Source: Gynuella sp050296195 (GTDB taxonomy: Bacteria; Pseudomonadota; Gammaproteobacteria; Pseudomonadales; Natronospirillaceae). From it: 64,000 bases of DNA. Shown in pieces: positions 35,492 through 45,116 of this stretch. The notes under the pieces are model-generated. The model was not told the DNA's origin. It made no database searches and was given only the letters and a program-made list of their open reading frames with translations. The translations under genes and the position numbers were made by a program. Every line of letters starts with the position of its first letter. The stretch's first letter is position 1. The stretch is from assembly GCF_050296195.1 (NCBI RefSeq), contig NZ_JBNKRB010000019.1. The stretch is one strand, 5' to 3'.

Positions 35492-37777
35492 TCAATTACC
35501 TGAGCTGCTCTCGTCCCAGGAAGTTAAAGAAACATTCTGTAACACCGTACCGGGTTGCTGCTCTTCAGCCTGCTGAACCCGATTGACCAGGTGCATGGCT
35601 GATCGGGGCTTCTTTGCCAGACTACCACCTTCAGACGTTCTCAAATACCACCGATCATGCAGGCTTATTTTGACCAGTTTGAAAATATCCAGTGCGGTTA
35701 TCGGATAGGTACCGACTGCATCTGTTTGCTTCGAAGTTCCGGAAAATTCTCCTGCCAGTAAATCAACAAAGGCAATATAAACGGCTGAAGGTTTTCTGGA
35801 TTTGAGGTGTGCCACAAAAATCTCATCATCCCAGGATGGCGCCAGTAGGACGTCAGCTGGCGGCTCATGCATCAACTCCACATCGGTAAAATCCCGCACC
35901 GCAACCGCTATGCCGCAGTCTGACAGGCTCTCTTTCAACGCTTCATTATGCTGATGGATACGCTTGTCGATCCACCATACCAGCGGAATCGGAATATCTT
36001 CCCACGCGGGAGCGGAGTGTACCGGAGCCGCCACGAATGGTAACTCGAACCAGAAACGGCTCCCGACTGCCAGTTGACTCTCCACTCCCATAGAACCGTG
36101 GGCTTGGGTGCATTGTCTATAGGCCATGGATAGACTGGCACTTGCTGTATCTGACAAACTTCCATCGGCTGACCGGGTAAACAACTGCGGAACGAGTTCC
36201 GTGTCGATGCCGATACCGGAATCCGAAACCTCCGTCAGTAAACGAATGTCTTCACCAGAACGCCGGTACGACACATGAATGCGAATATGTCCCTGGTGGG
36301 TAAATTTCAGAGCATTGGAAAACAATATCCGTAAAACCTGACGATACAACATGACATCGCCAATCAGCAGATCCGGTAAATCCGGTGGAAAATCCACCAA
36401 TAGTTTCAACGATCTCTGCTGCGTCATGGATGCTCCAAGCAAGAGCAAACGGGAATAAATTTGATGCAGAGAAAACGGTTTATTGAGCGGAGCCATCTGG
36501 CCAGCCTGCAGCGCCGGGCGCTCAAACAATCGCTCTGCCATATCGATCGCCCCTTCGGTCGCAAACACCACACTTTCCAGGTACTGGCGCTGAAAATCAT
36601 CAACCGCATACGTATAGGACTGCCGGGCAGCACCCAACAGACCAGTCAGAGAAGCTTTGACCTGTTGACTGGCTTGAACAACGTAAGACTCACGCGCGGT
36701 CTGCAATTCTCTGGCTTTCTGTAATCGTTCCTGAAAATCTGTCATCTGCTGCTGCAGTCGCTGATGGTCGCGATAGTCAGAAATATCCCGTATCAAACAG
36801 ATATAACGATCACTGCCCGTATTATCAACACAGGCAATGGTCAAGCTTACATCCATCAGGCTGTTATTCTCATGGCACAGGACAAAATTGCCGGATAAAC
36901 CATAATGATGGTTTTGCCTGGCGTTGATCAGTTCCTCATAGAGATTGGTCTGTCGGACCCGTAAAGGCTCCGGAAACAAATCAGCAATGTTTTGTTGGCC
37001 TGGCACAGAAACACGGAGCCCCAATAAATTTTCAGCTCTGGTATTGGTCTGTTGGATATCCCCTTCCGCATTCAATATCAGCACAACATCCTGGCTACTC
37101 TCCAATAACAGCTGAAACTGTTCCTGCTGATGTTGCAGATCTTTCAATAAGGACACATAGGATTCACTTAACATGTCCATTGAGTGTGGAAGTGATGAAC
37201 CATGACGCCCATTATCACGTTGATACCACTTTATATAATCTAATAATTCTGCAACCGGACGAGCCAGTCTCTGCCAAAATTGAAACCACAGCACCAATCC
37301 GATCACCACAACCAGGGCGACAATTCCTGCGCTGTAAATCATGCTCTGATAAAACAGGGAACTGGCAATAAAAGGTCTGGCAGCCAACAACACATAATGA
37401 TCGGCCAGCGGTGCGTTCAACAAAAAATAATTGGTATTGATTGTGGCCGGTGCCTGGGGTTTATCGAGCAGGTGACGAACAGATTGCGGCAACTCCGACA
37501 AATCGGCCACACCTGCGAAACTCCCGGAAGCGGATTCAACCCGATGATCTACGGAAAAATGCAGTACTCCACGAATGTCCGGACTAGCCAGAATATCTTC
37601 ATCCGAATGACCTGCCTGTACAGCAATCTCAGCCCTGTTCAACTGTTGTTGGCGTTGTTGAGTGTAGGCTCGCTGGCTCAAACCGAAGACCAGCACACAT
37701 AGAACAACAGCAAAACACAGCGATGTCCAAATAACCGGCATCACCATTTTTTGCATGATTGAAAAACGGGTAGTCAT
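35492..37777 (-). CDS. Degenerate hybrid sensor histidine kinase
   Basis: A 761-residue membrane protein: TM ~12-33, periplasmic sensor ~34-145, TM ~147-166, PAS ~222-335, a DHp-like helix ~363-430, an HATPase-like domain ~465-605 and a receiver-like tail ~610-720. In the H-box the usual SHEIRTPL reads SQQVKASL, so the phospho-acceptor His is Gln371. The ATPase keeps the N-box (FSNALKFT) and G1 (DSGIGID), but the GxGLGL G2 lid is lost (SASLSMAYRQ). The tail lacks a clear phospho-accepting Asp. It is probably a pseudokinase acting as a scaffold or sensor. No response regulator is adjacent. Confidence 0.75.
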   Translation of the reverse strand: MTTRFSIMQKMVMPVIWTSLCFAVVLCVLVFGLSQRAYTQQRQQQLNRAEIAVQAGHSDEDILASPDIRGVLHFSVDHRVESASGSFAGVADLSELPQSVRHLLDKPQAPATINTNYFLLNAPLADHYVLLAARPFIASSLFYQSMIYSAGIVALVVVIGLVLWFQFWQRLARPVAELLDYIKWYQRDNGRHGSSLPHSMDMLSESYVSLLKDLQHQQEQFQLLLESSQDVVLILNAEGDIQQTNTRAENLLGLRVSVPGQQNIADLFPEPLRVRQTNLYEELINARQNHHYGLSGNFVLCHENNSLMDVSLTIACVDNTGSDRYICLIRDISDYRDHQRLQQQMTDFQERLQKARELQTARESYVVQASQQVKASLTGLLGAARQSYTYAVDDFQRQYLESVVFATEGAIDMAERLFERPALQAGQMAPLNKPFSLHQIYSRLLLLGASMTQQRSLKLLVDFPPDLPDLLIGDVMLYRQVLRILFSNALKFTHQGHIRIHVSYRRSGEDIRLLTEVSDSGIGIDTELVPQLFTRSADGSLSDTASASLSMAYRQCTQAHGSMGVESQLAVGSRFWFELPFVAAPVHSAPAWEDIPIPLVWWIDKRIHQHNEALKESLSDCGIAVAVRDFTDVELMHEPPADVLLAPSWDDEIFVAHLKSRKPSAVYIAFVDLLAGEFSGTSKQTDAVGTYPITALDIFKLVKISLHDRWYLRTSEGGSLAKKPRSAMHLVNRVQQAEEQQPGTVLQNVSLTSWDESSSGN

Positions 37778-37956
37778 TGGAATAACAGAAGCTCCACAGT
37801 GAAAATGCTTGATAACGTTTACAGTGTAGACAAATTTCCAGATGTCACCGGTGGTATTTATATTTATTACAAAAAATTATTTTTGATTACCGGAAAATAC
37901 AGTCACTGAACCGATATGTATCATTTCTGCCGATCCTTCTAAAGTATTAGACAGGA

Positions 37957-39402
37957 CTAAACCAGCCACCAGGTTGCCAACCCAAGAAAAATAAAGAAGC
38001 CCATACTATCTGTTACGAATGTCAATACCACACTCGCCCCCATGGCCGGATCACGACCGTATCTCGCCAGTGTTAATGGCGTAAATATTCCAGCCACCGC
38101 GGCGATGATCAAATTCAACAATGTAGCCACCGCCATCACGATCGAGATGCCCGGATTACCATATAACAGAAACGCCACGCCGCCGAGCAGACATCCCCAG
38201 AGCGCGCCATTAATGACACTGATTAACAATTCCTTCATGACCAGAAAACGCAGGTTATCGCGGTTAATATGATCCAATGCCAGACCTCGCACAAACAATG
38301 CAATGGTCTGATTGCCGGTATTGCCACCAACACTGGCGACGATCGGCATCAGGGTGGCCAGTGCCACCAGACTGATAATGGTCTGTTCGAACAACGCAAT
38401 GAAACGAGTGGCCAGAAAGGCGGTGGCCAGATTAATACACAGCCACAACCAACGGGCTCTGGCACCGGACATAACCGGACCAAACAGATCCGTACGGGCA
38501 CTCAAACCTTCTTTCGCCAGTACGGCGCCCTCGTGATGCTCACGCAGATAATCCATCATGGTTTCAACAGTCAACCGGCCAATGACCCTCCGGTTCTCAT
38601 CCACTACCGGTGCGGAAATCAAGTCATATCGTTCGAACGCATGAGCAGCATCCTCTGCATCTTCATCAGCACTAAAGGTCACAGGATTAGGTTGCATCAC
38701 GTTATTGACCCGCTCATCGCCGGGGTGTCGCAATAAAGAAGTCAACGGTAAAACACCTACAAGATGGCGAGGTTTTTGTACGACAAATAATTTATCCATT
38801 TGTTCTGGCACTTCTTCCATCGCCCGAAAGGCTGCAATCACTTCATCCAAAGATTGACTGGGCCCTACCAAGAAACTATCCCGGCTCATCAGGCTGCCAA
38901 CACTGTCTTCGGGGTAGGACAAAGACGCCTCAAGCCATTGCTGTTCGGCGGCTTCCAGTTGTGCTTTGGCAGAAGCCAACACATCTGATGGCAGAAACTC
39001 GGCAATCTCGGATAATTCATCAGCATCCAAATGAATCAGTAGCGTCAACAGCCGGTTCGAATCGGTTTCTTCCACAATACTGGTCAGCACCGCTTCCGAC
39101 ATGTCCAGCATCGCTTCCGCCGCCACATGCTCTTCCAGCATCGACCAGACCAGCCAACGCTGGTCCAGGGTCAGCATATCCAAGAGGTAAGCGGCATCAG
39201 CTGCGTTGAGAATTTTCAGCTTACGACGCAGCTCCACTTCGTGTTGCCTGTGCACCAACGTTTCAAGCAGCTCTGCCCGCGATTGTGCCTGCCGCTGGGC
39301 GAGGTTTTCGACCAGCTTCTGACGCCGCAGCAACTCCAGAATCGGCTCCAACTGATGTTCAAAACGAGTGCTGTTATTTAGGGCTTCACCGTTCACTGCC
39401 AT
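37957..39402 (-). CDS. mgtE: Magnesium transporter MgtE
   Basis: A 481-residue MgtE channel: N-terminal helical superhelix domain (~20-160), two CBS domains (~160-290; SVGSLMSRDSFLVG, VNNVMQPNPVTFSADEDAEDAAHAF) and five TM helices with the pore signature VGGNTGNQTIALFVRGLAL. Cytosolic Mg2+ binding to the N and CBS domains closes the channel. No upstream magnesium riboswitch was recognisable. Confidence 0.93.
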   Translation of the reverse strand: MAVNGEALNNSTRFEHQLEPILELLRRQKLVENLAQRQAQSRAELLETLVHRQHEVELRRKLKILNAADAAYLLDMLTLDQRWLVWSMLEEHVAAEAMLDMSEAVLTSIVEETDSNRLLTLLIHLDADELSEIAEFLPSDVLASAKAQLEAAEQQWLEASLSYPEDSVGSLMSRDSFLVGPSQSLDEVIAAFRAMEEVPEQMDKLFVVQKPRHLVGVLPLTSLLRHPGDERVNNVMQPNPVTFSADEDAEDAAHAFERYDLISAPVVDENRRVIGRLTVETMMDYLREHHEGAVLAKEGLSARTDLFGPVMSGARARWLWLCINLATAFLATRFIALFEQTIISLVALATLMPIVASVGGNTGNQTIALFVRGLALDHINRDNLRFLVMKELLISVINGALWGCLLGGVAFLLYGNPGISIVMAVATLLNLIIAAVAGIFTPLTLARYGRDPAMGASVVLTFVTDSMGFFIFLGLATWWLV

Positions 39403-39745
39403 TGCTCAACTCTTCAGTCGTTCCGGTCAGAATACACGACATCCAACGTATATCCCTATACCGGGAAATTGAAATTCATCTTATACAACAACGCTGTCAT
39501 TGTGATTCAAACACTCGCGGTTACTATCTTTGCAAAATACGCTATTTATGAGACATTTCTGTGATGTCATAAACGGCCATAGATGATCCCCGCGCCAATT
39601 ATGACTTTAGTTGATACATATCGATCACCTTCGCAGCACAGCAAGCCGACGGATCTGACAAGTCCGCCTTGGTAAAGTGGGTTTTGTTGATATCTGGTGT
39701 TGACGATGAAGGATGTACGGCGAATGTTCCAGGGTCGACTAATAC
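39403..39745. other. Intergenic between mgtE and the FrnE-like gene
   Basis: About 340 bases. It must hold the mgtE promoter and the end of the FrnE-like unit. No supportable ORF, riboswitch or strong terminator was seen. Confidence 0.35.
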
Positions 39746-40393
39746 TCAGTGTTCCTGCATAGCAGAATGCATCAACTTCAACATGTCTTCATACTGCTCA
39801 ATACTGCGGGTACCCAACACGGCTTCGCCCTCGACAATGACTGCCGGCACAGAATGAACCCCCATATTCTGCCACTTCTGTTCTTCACTCCGAACTGCCT
39901 CAGCAAACTCCTGTGATCGTAAAACCTCCGCTGCCCGTGAAACATCCAGCCCCACCTGCTGCGCCAGTTCCAACAACACATCATGCGACGACGGGTTACG
40001 ATTATCACCATGATAAGCCTGCATAAGTGCCAGCTTGAGCTTCAGCTGGCTACCATCCTCACCTTCATGACCGGCCCAGTACAACAATTGATGGGCGGAA
40101 AAAGTGTTCCAGATATGAGTACGATGACCAAATCTGAATCCAACTTGCGCGCCCCGCTCGCGTAACATTGCATTGGCAGCATCCAACTGATGAACCGACA
40201 TGCCAACCTGCTGAATCAGATACTGATCGAGCGCCTGACCTTCAGGTGGCATGGCCGGACTCAATTCAAACGGATGGAAGCGCAAATCCACCTCGATTTC
40301 ACCTTTTACCCGTTCCAGGGCACGCACAAAAGCACTAACACCAAGAGCACACCAGGGACATGAAATATCTGAAATAAAATCGACTCTTATCAT
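39746..40393 (-). CDS. FrnE-like DsbA-family oxidoreductase
   Basis: A 215-residue cytosolic DsbA-fold protein without signal peptide. The N-terminal strand DFISDISCPWCALGVS carries the Cys-Pro-Trp-Cys active site at 12-15, followed by a helical insert, and the cis-Pro loop is GVHSVPAVIVEGE. This matches the FrnE/polyketide isomerase-like group, disulfide isomerases linked to oxidative stress in some bacteria. It is the last intact core gene before comM. Confidence 0.85.
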   Translation of the reverse strand: MIRVDFISDISCPWCALGVSAFVRALERVKGEIEVDLRFHPFELSPAMPPEGQALDQYLIQQVGMSVHQLDAANAMLRERGAQVGFRFGHRTHIWNTFSAHQLLYWAGHEGEDGSQLKLKLALMQAYHGDNRNPSSHDVLLELAQQVGLDVSRAAEVLRSQEFAEAVRSEEQKWQNMGVHSVPAVIVEGEAVLGTRSIEQYEDMLKLMHSAMQEH

Positions 40394-40829
40394 AAAACCT
40401 CACCAGCTACACAACCTGATTCCGAACCGAAATTTTTCCGGATTCAGACATTCGTGGCATCGAACTCGCGTGCCATGATAAACATTCCGTATGAACAAGC
40501 CATAAATAGTCAGTATATTAAATATACTTAAACAATGTGCTGACAAAACAACCACATTCAATGGCATACCGAAGCGAATTACAGTGAATCATCAATAAAT
40601 GCTCTGGAACCTTGTCAGGCTGGAATTCAGCGAACATGGTTGAGCGCTGATTAACCACCTTTTAATACTTGATCTTGCTGATCCAAGCGACATTGACACT
40701 GCACTATCGTGGCGGACCGATGGTTTTAAACGCAGGGGCCCCCTTTCCCAAAACCCCCTAAACGACAACCTTCATTAATAACCTAACGAAAGATGGAAAA
40801 ACCTTGATGATTGGCAAATTCGGCAGGCA
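40394..40829. other. Intergenic beyond the comM 3' end
   Basis: About 435 bases of low complexity for genes. Reading leftward it follows the comM stop. It includes a G/C-rich patch (40733-40745) but no convincing terminator, RNA or ORF. Confidence 0.35.
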
Positions 40830-41503
40830 CTAACCAGCAATATTATTGCCAATTCTATCCAGCTGCCGGTAGCCCAACGCTTCGGTGAGATGGGGGCGTT
40901 GAATCTCTTTTGTCTGGTCCAGATCCGCCAGCGTTCTTGCCACTTTTAAAACACGATGATAACTGCGCGCGGACAAACCAAGCCGATCAACGGCTGTCTG
41001 CAACAACTGACTGTCAGCGTCCTGTAGGCGACAAAAACGATCTATTTCCCGAGTCGACAGCAGGTGATTACCTTTACCTTGACGATCAAGCTGGATCTGC
41101 CAGGCTTGTTCAACGCGCTGTCTGACCTGAGCGCTGGATTCAGAAACCTGTCCGGCAGCCAGCACCTGAGTTGGTACCGGTGGGACCTCTACATGCATGT
41201 CGATACGATCCAAAAATGGCCCGGAAACACGGCTCATGTACTGACGAATCTGCTCGGCACTATATGACTGGCTACGTGGATCAGTGGCAGCATAGCCACC
41301 TGGTGTTGGATTCATGGCAGCAACCAGTTGAAAACTGGCAGGAAAGGTAATTTGTCGTGCCGCTCTGGAAATCACAATCTTTCCACTCTCAAGCGGCTCT
41401 CTCAGCACATCGAGCACTGCACGGGAATACTCCGGTAACTCATCCAGAAACAGCACACCATTATGGGCCAAGGTGATTTCACCGGGGCGGGGAGAGCTTC
41501 CGC
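40830..41503 (-). pseudogene. comM: comM (yifB), C-terminal half, cut by the Tn7-like element
   Basis: The frame encodes the last ~224 residues of the Mg-chelatase-like AAA+ ATPase ComM, a hexameric helicase that extends D-loops during natural transformation. It runs from SSPRPGEITLAHNGVLFLDELPEYSRAVLDVLREPLE (Walker B FLDELPE) through VAAMNPTPGG and the sensor/arginine region to LDRIGNNIAG. The N-terminal half with Walker A is missing: homology stops at position 41503, immediately before a TGT-starting transposon end. The upstream codons (ILYSGSS and before) come from the element. The other half is not in the window. Confidence 0.92.
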
Positions 41504-41603
41504 TGTAAAGTATAACAATAAATGCGACAATGCTTACCAAGTTTCAATGATTTACAAGCGTTTATAAGCTAATTGTTGCGATATCTTTACAGTAATAACT
41601 GCG
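41504..41603. repeat. Transposon left end with TnsB-type sites
   Basis: TGTAAAG at 41504-41510 recurs inverted as CTTTACA at 41585-41591, with a further TTTACA at 41551-41556. TGCGACAAT (41523-41531) recurs inverted as ATTGTTGCG (41572-41580). Such clustered degenerate repeats are expected of TnsB binding sites. The region also must hold the tnsA promoter. Confidence 0.6.
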
Positions 41604-42311
41604 ATGGACCCCGAAATGTCTACAAATAGCTGCGATCAATTTTTTCCACGCCAAATGCGCAAGATTGGGCCTACCCGGAGAAGTGTTTCCGGACACCTCG
41701 CATTCAGAGGACAGTCATCAATTCCTTTTGAATCAACCTTGGAAAGGGACTTTCTATTACGGTGCGAGTTCTCCCTATCCGTTCTGGATATCATTGCACA
41801 ACCGGCAGAAATACCTTTCAAGGGCAAAAATGGCCAGACTTACACTTACACACCAGATTATCTGGTCTATTATCGCTTGGGCCTCCGCTCTCATGTGGAC
41901 TACCCCAAGCCAGTTCTGGTTGAAGTAAAGCCTGAAACAGAATGGCGGGAAAATTGGAGACGCTGGCTACCCAAATGGAAAGCCGCCTGGCGATTTGCCC
42001 AGCACCAAGGCTGGGAATTTCACATACGCGATGAGAACCGCATCCGGGACACTTCTCTGGATAATATCCGCTTTCTGGACCGTTATAAACGCATGCATTT
42101 TCCGGAAACAGAAAGCCAGAAGGTCATTGAGTCTGTCCAGGAAATGGGGGCTGCCACACCAGATTACCTTCTCGCTCGTCATTTTATGGGAATTTACCGT
42201 AACGAAGGTCTTGCTCATGTCTGGCACTTGCTTGCAACCAGGCAGCTTGACTGTGATATCGGGCAACCGCTCAATGAGATGACGGAACTATGGGTACCTG
42301 CTGATGAGTGA
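41604..42311 (+). CDS. tnsA: TnsA-like transposon endonuclease
   Basis: A 235-residue restriction-fold nuclease that cuts the 5' ends of the transposon, allowing cut-and-paste movement with TnsB. The N-terminal catalytic domain shows FESTLERDFLL (Glu43/Glu47), QPAEIPF, TYTPDYLV (Asp85) and VLVEVKPETEW (Glu107-x-Lys109), the TnsA active-site set. A C-terminal helical domain (~130-235) would contact TnsC. Start ATG 41604 or 41616. It overlaps tnsB by 8 bases. Confidence 0.9.
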   Translation: MDPEMSTNSCDQFFPRQMRKIGPTRRSVSGHLAFRGQSSIPFESTLERDFLLRCEFSLSVLDIIAQPAEIPFKGKNGQTYTYTPDYLVYYRLGLRSHVDYPKPVLVEVKPETEWRENWRRWLPKWKAAWRFAQHQGWEFHIRDENRIRDTSLDNIRFLDRYKRMHFPETESQKVIESVQEMGAATPDYLLARHFMGIYRNEGLAHVWHLLATRQLDCDIGQPLNEMTELWVPADE

Positions 42312-44229
42312 TGAATACGATTTAATCTTTGGAAATGACGCTTTTGCACCCAAACGAGAGAGGGTAAATATCGACACTGGTGCCATTGTCCAACATGGCG
42401 CTTCAACTTACCGAATTGTTCAGATACTCGATTTCAACTCGGTCATCGGTATGGACTTGGAAACAGGGCGTAGCGTCCCATTAAGGACTGGAGAGTTACG
42501 CTCTATTGAAGATAATGCGCTTCCATCCATTGATCTAGCCGATATTGCTGATGAAGATTGGCAAATTGCTCAAAAGCGGTTTTCCGCTATCAGTTCATTG
42601 GTCGGTAAAGCCGCTGTTGGTAGAGAAGCCGCTGAACAACGAGCCAAAGAGCTGAACATCAATGTCGCCACCCTGTATCGCTGGCTCCGAAAATATAACG
42701 CCTACGGCACAGTGACGGCCCTTATTCCTCAAAAAAGAGGTTGGAAACAGGGTAACAATAAAATTTCAAAGGCAGCGGAAGACATTATTGATCAGGTCAT
42801 CAGGGACTACTATCTGACCAAACAGCGCCCTACACCCAGAAAAGTGGTCATTGAGGTGTTACGCTTGTGTCATGACAGAGGTGTTAAACCGCCCTCACAT
42901 ATGACCATCAGAGCGCGTATTGCCGCAGTTCCAGAACGGGAACAACTTCGTGCAAGAGGATATCTGGAAAGAGCAATCAATCGTTTTACGCCAACACCTG
43001 GCAACTTCCCCAATGCGGATTATCCGCTGTCCGTCATCCAGATTGATCACACACCCGCTGACATTATTTTGGTTGATGATGTTCACAGACTACCGATAGG
43101 ACGGCCCTGGATTACTCTAGCCATTGATGTGCATAGTCGAATGGTCACGGGTTATTACCTGTCATTCGATCCACCATCTGAGACATCGGTGGCCATGTGT
43201 GTTGCATGCTCCTTGCTCCCAAAAGAAGAATGGTTGCTGCAAAACAATGTCGATGCTCAATGGCCTGTCTGGGGTATTCCAAGAACCATCCACGTCGATA
43301 ATGGTGCTGATTTTCGCTCCAATAACTTTCAGCAATCCTGTTTGGCCTATGGTATCAACCTTGAGTTCAGGCCGGTGAAACAACCACGCTATGGTGGCCA
43401 TATTGAGAGATTGCTGGGAACCCTACTCAAAGAGATCCATACCCTTCCGGGCACTACCTTTTCATCAGTGAAACATCGTGATGGATATGACTCAGAAAAA
43501 CATGCGGTAATGACAAAATCTGAATTCGAGATATGGCTGGTGACACTAATATGTAAGGTTTATCACCAGCGTTTGCACTCCAGTCTTGGGTTAACGCCTT
43601 TACGCCAATGGGAAATCGGCATTTTCGGTGGCGGAAGTATTCAAGGGGTTGGTCTTCCCCCCAAACCCTCAGATCGCTTAACCGTTCTGTTAGACTTCTT
43701 GCCGTCGTTCCAGCGAACGGTACAGACATTTGGCGTGATGATCGACGGGCTTAAGTATTACGCTGAAGCCCTGCGGCCTTGGGTTAATTCTGTAGATCCA
43801 GAAACCCGGGATAAACGCAAACTGATATTTCGACGAGATCCTCGCGACATCAGTTGCCTTTGGTTCTTTGACCCGGAAATCAAGCAATATTTCAAAATCC
43901 CTTTTGCTGATCAGTCCTTACCCTCGATGAGTATTTGGGAGTTCAAACAGGCAAAAGAAAAACTCAAGAAAGAAGGAGCCAAAAGCGTTAACGAACACCA
44001 GGTTTTTCAGGCCATCACAGAACTGCGAACACAAGTGGATGAAGCCAAGGAAAAAAGCAAAAAAGCCAGACGGCAAGCGCAACGGCGTAAAGAACATGAG
44101 ACAAAATCCTCGCCAGTACTGCCGGTAGGAAAATCAAATGATAAACCGCTAAATGTCCCTGCTACTCAATCAGATCTAACCTCAGATTTGATTGACGGTG
44201 ATATCGATACCTTCGGAGATATTGCATGA
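42304..44229 (+). CDS. tnsB: TnsB-like DDE transposase
   Basis: A 641-residue Mu/Tn7-type transposase: N-terminal DNA-binding HTH domains (KELNINVATLYRWLRKYNAYG), an RNase-H-like core with Asp in VIQIDHTPADI, Asp in IHVDNGADFRSN and Glu in GGHIERLLGTLLKE, then a Mu-type beta barrel and a lysine-rich C-terminal tail (~560-641) with a coiled coil that would contact TnsC. It binds the end repeats and makes the 3' cuts and strand transfer. Confidence 0.93.
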   Translation: MSDEYDLIFGNDAFAPKRERVNIDTGAIVQHGASTYRIVQILDFNSVIGMDLETGRSVPLRTGELRSIEDNALPSIDLADIADEDWQIAQKRFSAISSLVGKAAVGREAAEQRAKELNINVATLYRWLRKYNAYGTVTALIPQKRGWKQGNNKISKAAEDIIDQVIRDYYLTKQRPTPRKVVIEVLRLCHDRGVKPPSHMTIRARIAAVPEREQLRARGYLERAINRFTPTPGNFPNADYPLSVIQIDHTPADIILVDDVHRLPIGRPWITLAIDVHSRMVTGYYLSFDPPSETSVAMCVACSLLPKEEWLLQNNVDAQWPVWGIPRTIHVDNGADFRSNNFQQSCLAYGINLEFRPVKQPRYGGHIERLLGTLLKEIHTLPGTTFSSVKHRDGYDSEKHAVMTKSEFEIWLVTLICKVYHQRLHSSLGLTPLRQWEIGIFGGGSIQGVGLPPKPSDRLTVLLDFLPSFQRTVQTFGVMIDGLKYYAEALRPWVNSVDPETRDKRKLIFRRDPRDISCLWFFDPEIKQYFKIPFADQSLPSMSIWEFKQAKEKLKKEGAKSVNEHQVFQAITELRTQVDEAKEKSKKARRQAQRRKEHETKSSPVLPVGKSNDKPLNVPATQSDLTSDLIDGDIDTFGDIA

Positions 44230-45116
44230 GTGCTTATCAACATATTCACCCAGATTTCCAGCACCTATTTGCGCTAACAGACAAGGAACGCATCGCCTTT
44301 CTGGATGAACCTCGATGGATAGGATACCAAGTTGCTCAGCAAATCATGGATTCACTCTATGGACTCATGGACAAACCCAAGCGACCACGGATGCCCAATT
44401 TGCTAATCGTCGGAGATCCAAACAATGGCAAAACTACCATCATAAGACGATTCTATGATCTGTGTGGTCAAGGATACGTGAATGAAGAGGCAAACCCTGT
44501 AAAACCGGTGATCCTTGCGGAAGCACCACCCAGTGCTGATGAAAAAGGGTTATACATCTCTCTGCTTGAACGATTTTTCACCCCTTACAGAGCCAGTGAC
44601 CCAGTCGCCAAGTTACGATACCAGGTGATTCATCTTTTCCGATCCTGCCATGTCCGCATGTTAGTGATCGATGAGTTTCACTCTCTATTAACAGGGTCTG
44701 CGGTTAAACAGCGTGAAGTCATGAACGCTATTAAGCTCCTGTGTAATGAACTGTGTATCCCCATTGTGGGAGTCGGTACCCGCGAGGCTGTACGTGTGTT
44801 ACACAGCGATCCTCAGCATGCCAGTCGATTCGATGTCATCAGTCTTCCGTTATGGTATCTTAATCAGGATTTTCAGCGACTCCTGGCGTCTTTTGAGAAA
44901 GTACTACCGCTCAAAAAACCCTCCGCTCTCCATCAGCCAGAATTTGCATCGACCTTTCATACCATATCTGGTGGCAACCTGGGTAACCTTCATAGATTAC
45001 TCATTGAATGCGCCAAGGAAGCGATCATTTCTGAGCAGGAGCAGATCACGTTAAAGCTGATCAAAAGTAAATCCTGGTTACGTCCAACCAAAGGCATTCG
45101 TGAGATCAGCGTGTGA
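44226..45116 (+). CDS. tnsC: TnsC-like AAA+ transposition regulator
   Basis: A 296-residue TniB/TnsC-type ATPase. Walker A GDPNNGKT (63-70), Walker B RMLVIDEFHSLL (~144-154), sensor region PIVGVGTREAVRV. It bridges the target-selecting TniQ protein and the TnsAB transposase. It is at the short, TniB-like end of the family range (Tn7 TnsC is 555). A four-base ATGA overlap with tnsB and a four-base overlap with tniQ show tight coupling. Confidence 0.92.
   Translation: MSAYQHIHPDFQHLFALTDKERIAFLDEPRWIGYQVAQQIMDSLYGLMDKPKRPRMPNLLIVGDPNNGKTTIIRRFYDLCGQGYVNEEANPVKPVILAEAPPSADEKGLYISLLERFFTPYRASDPVAKLRYQVIHLFRSCHVRMLVIDEFHSLLTGSAVKQREVMNAIKLLCNELCIPIVGVGTREAVRVLHSDPQHASRFDVISLPLWYLNQDFQRLLASFEKVLPLKKPSALHQPEFASTFHTISGGNLGNLHRLLIECAKEAIISEQEQITLKLIKSKSWLRPTKGIREISV

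Noticed and set aside
39403..39745. Magnesium riboswitch upstream of mgtE
   Set aside because: I could not find the conserved M-box core or a convincing folded leader; the region shows no clear structure.
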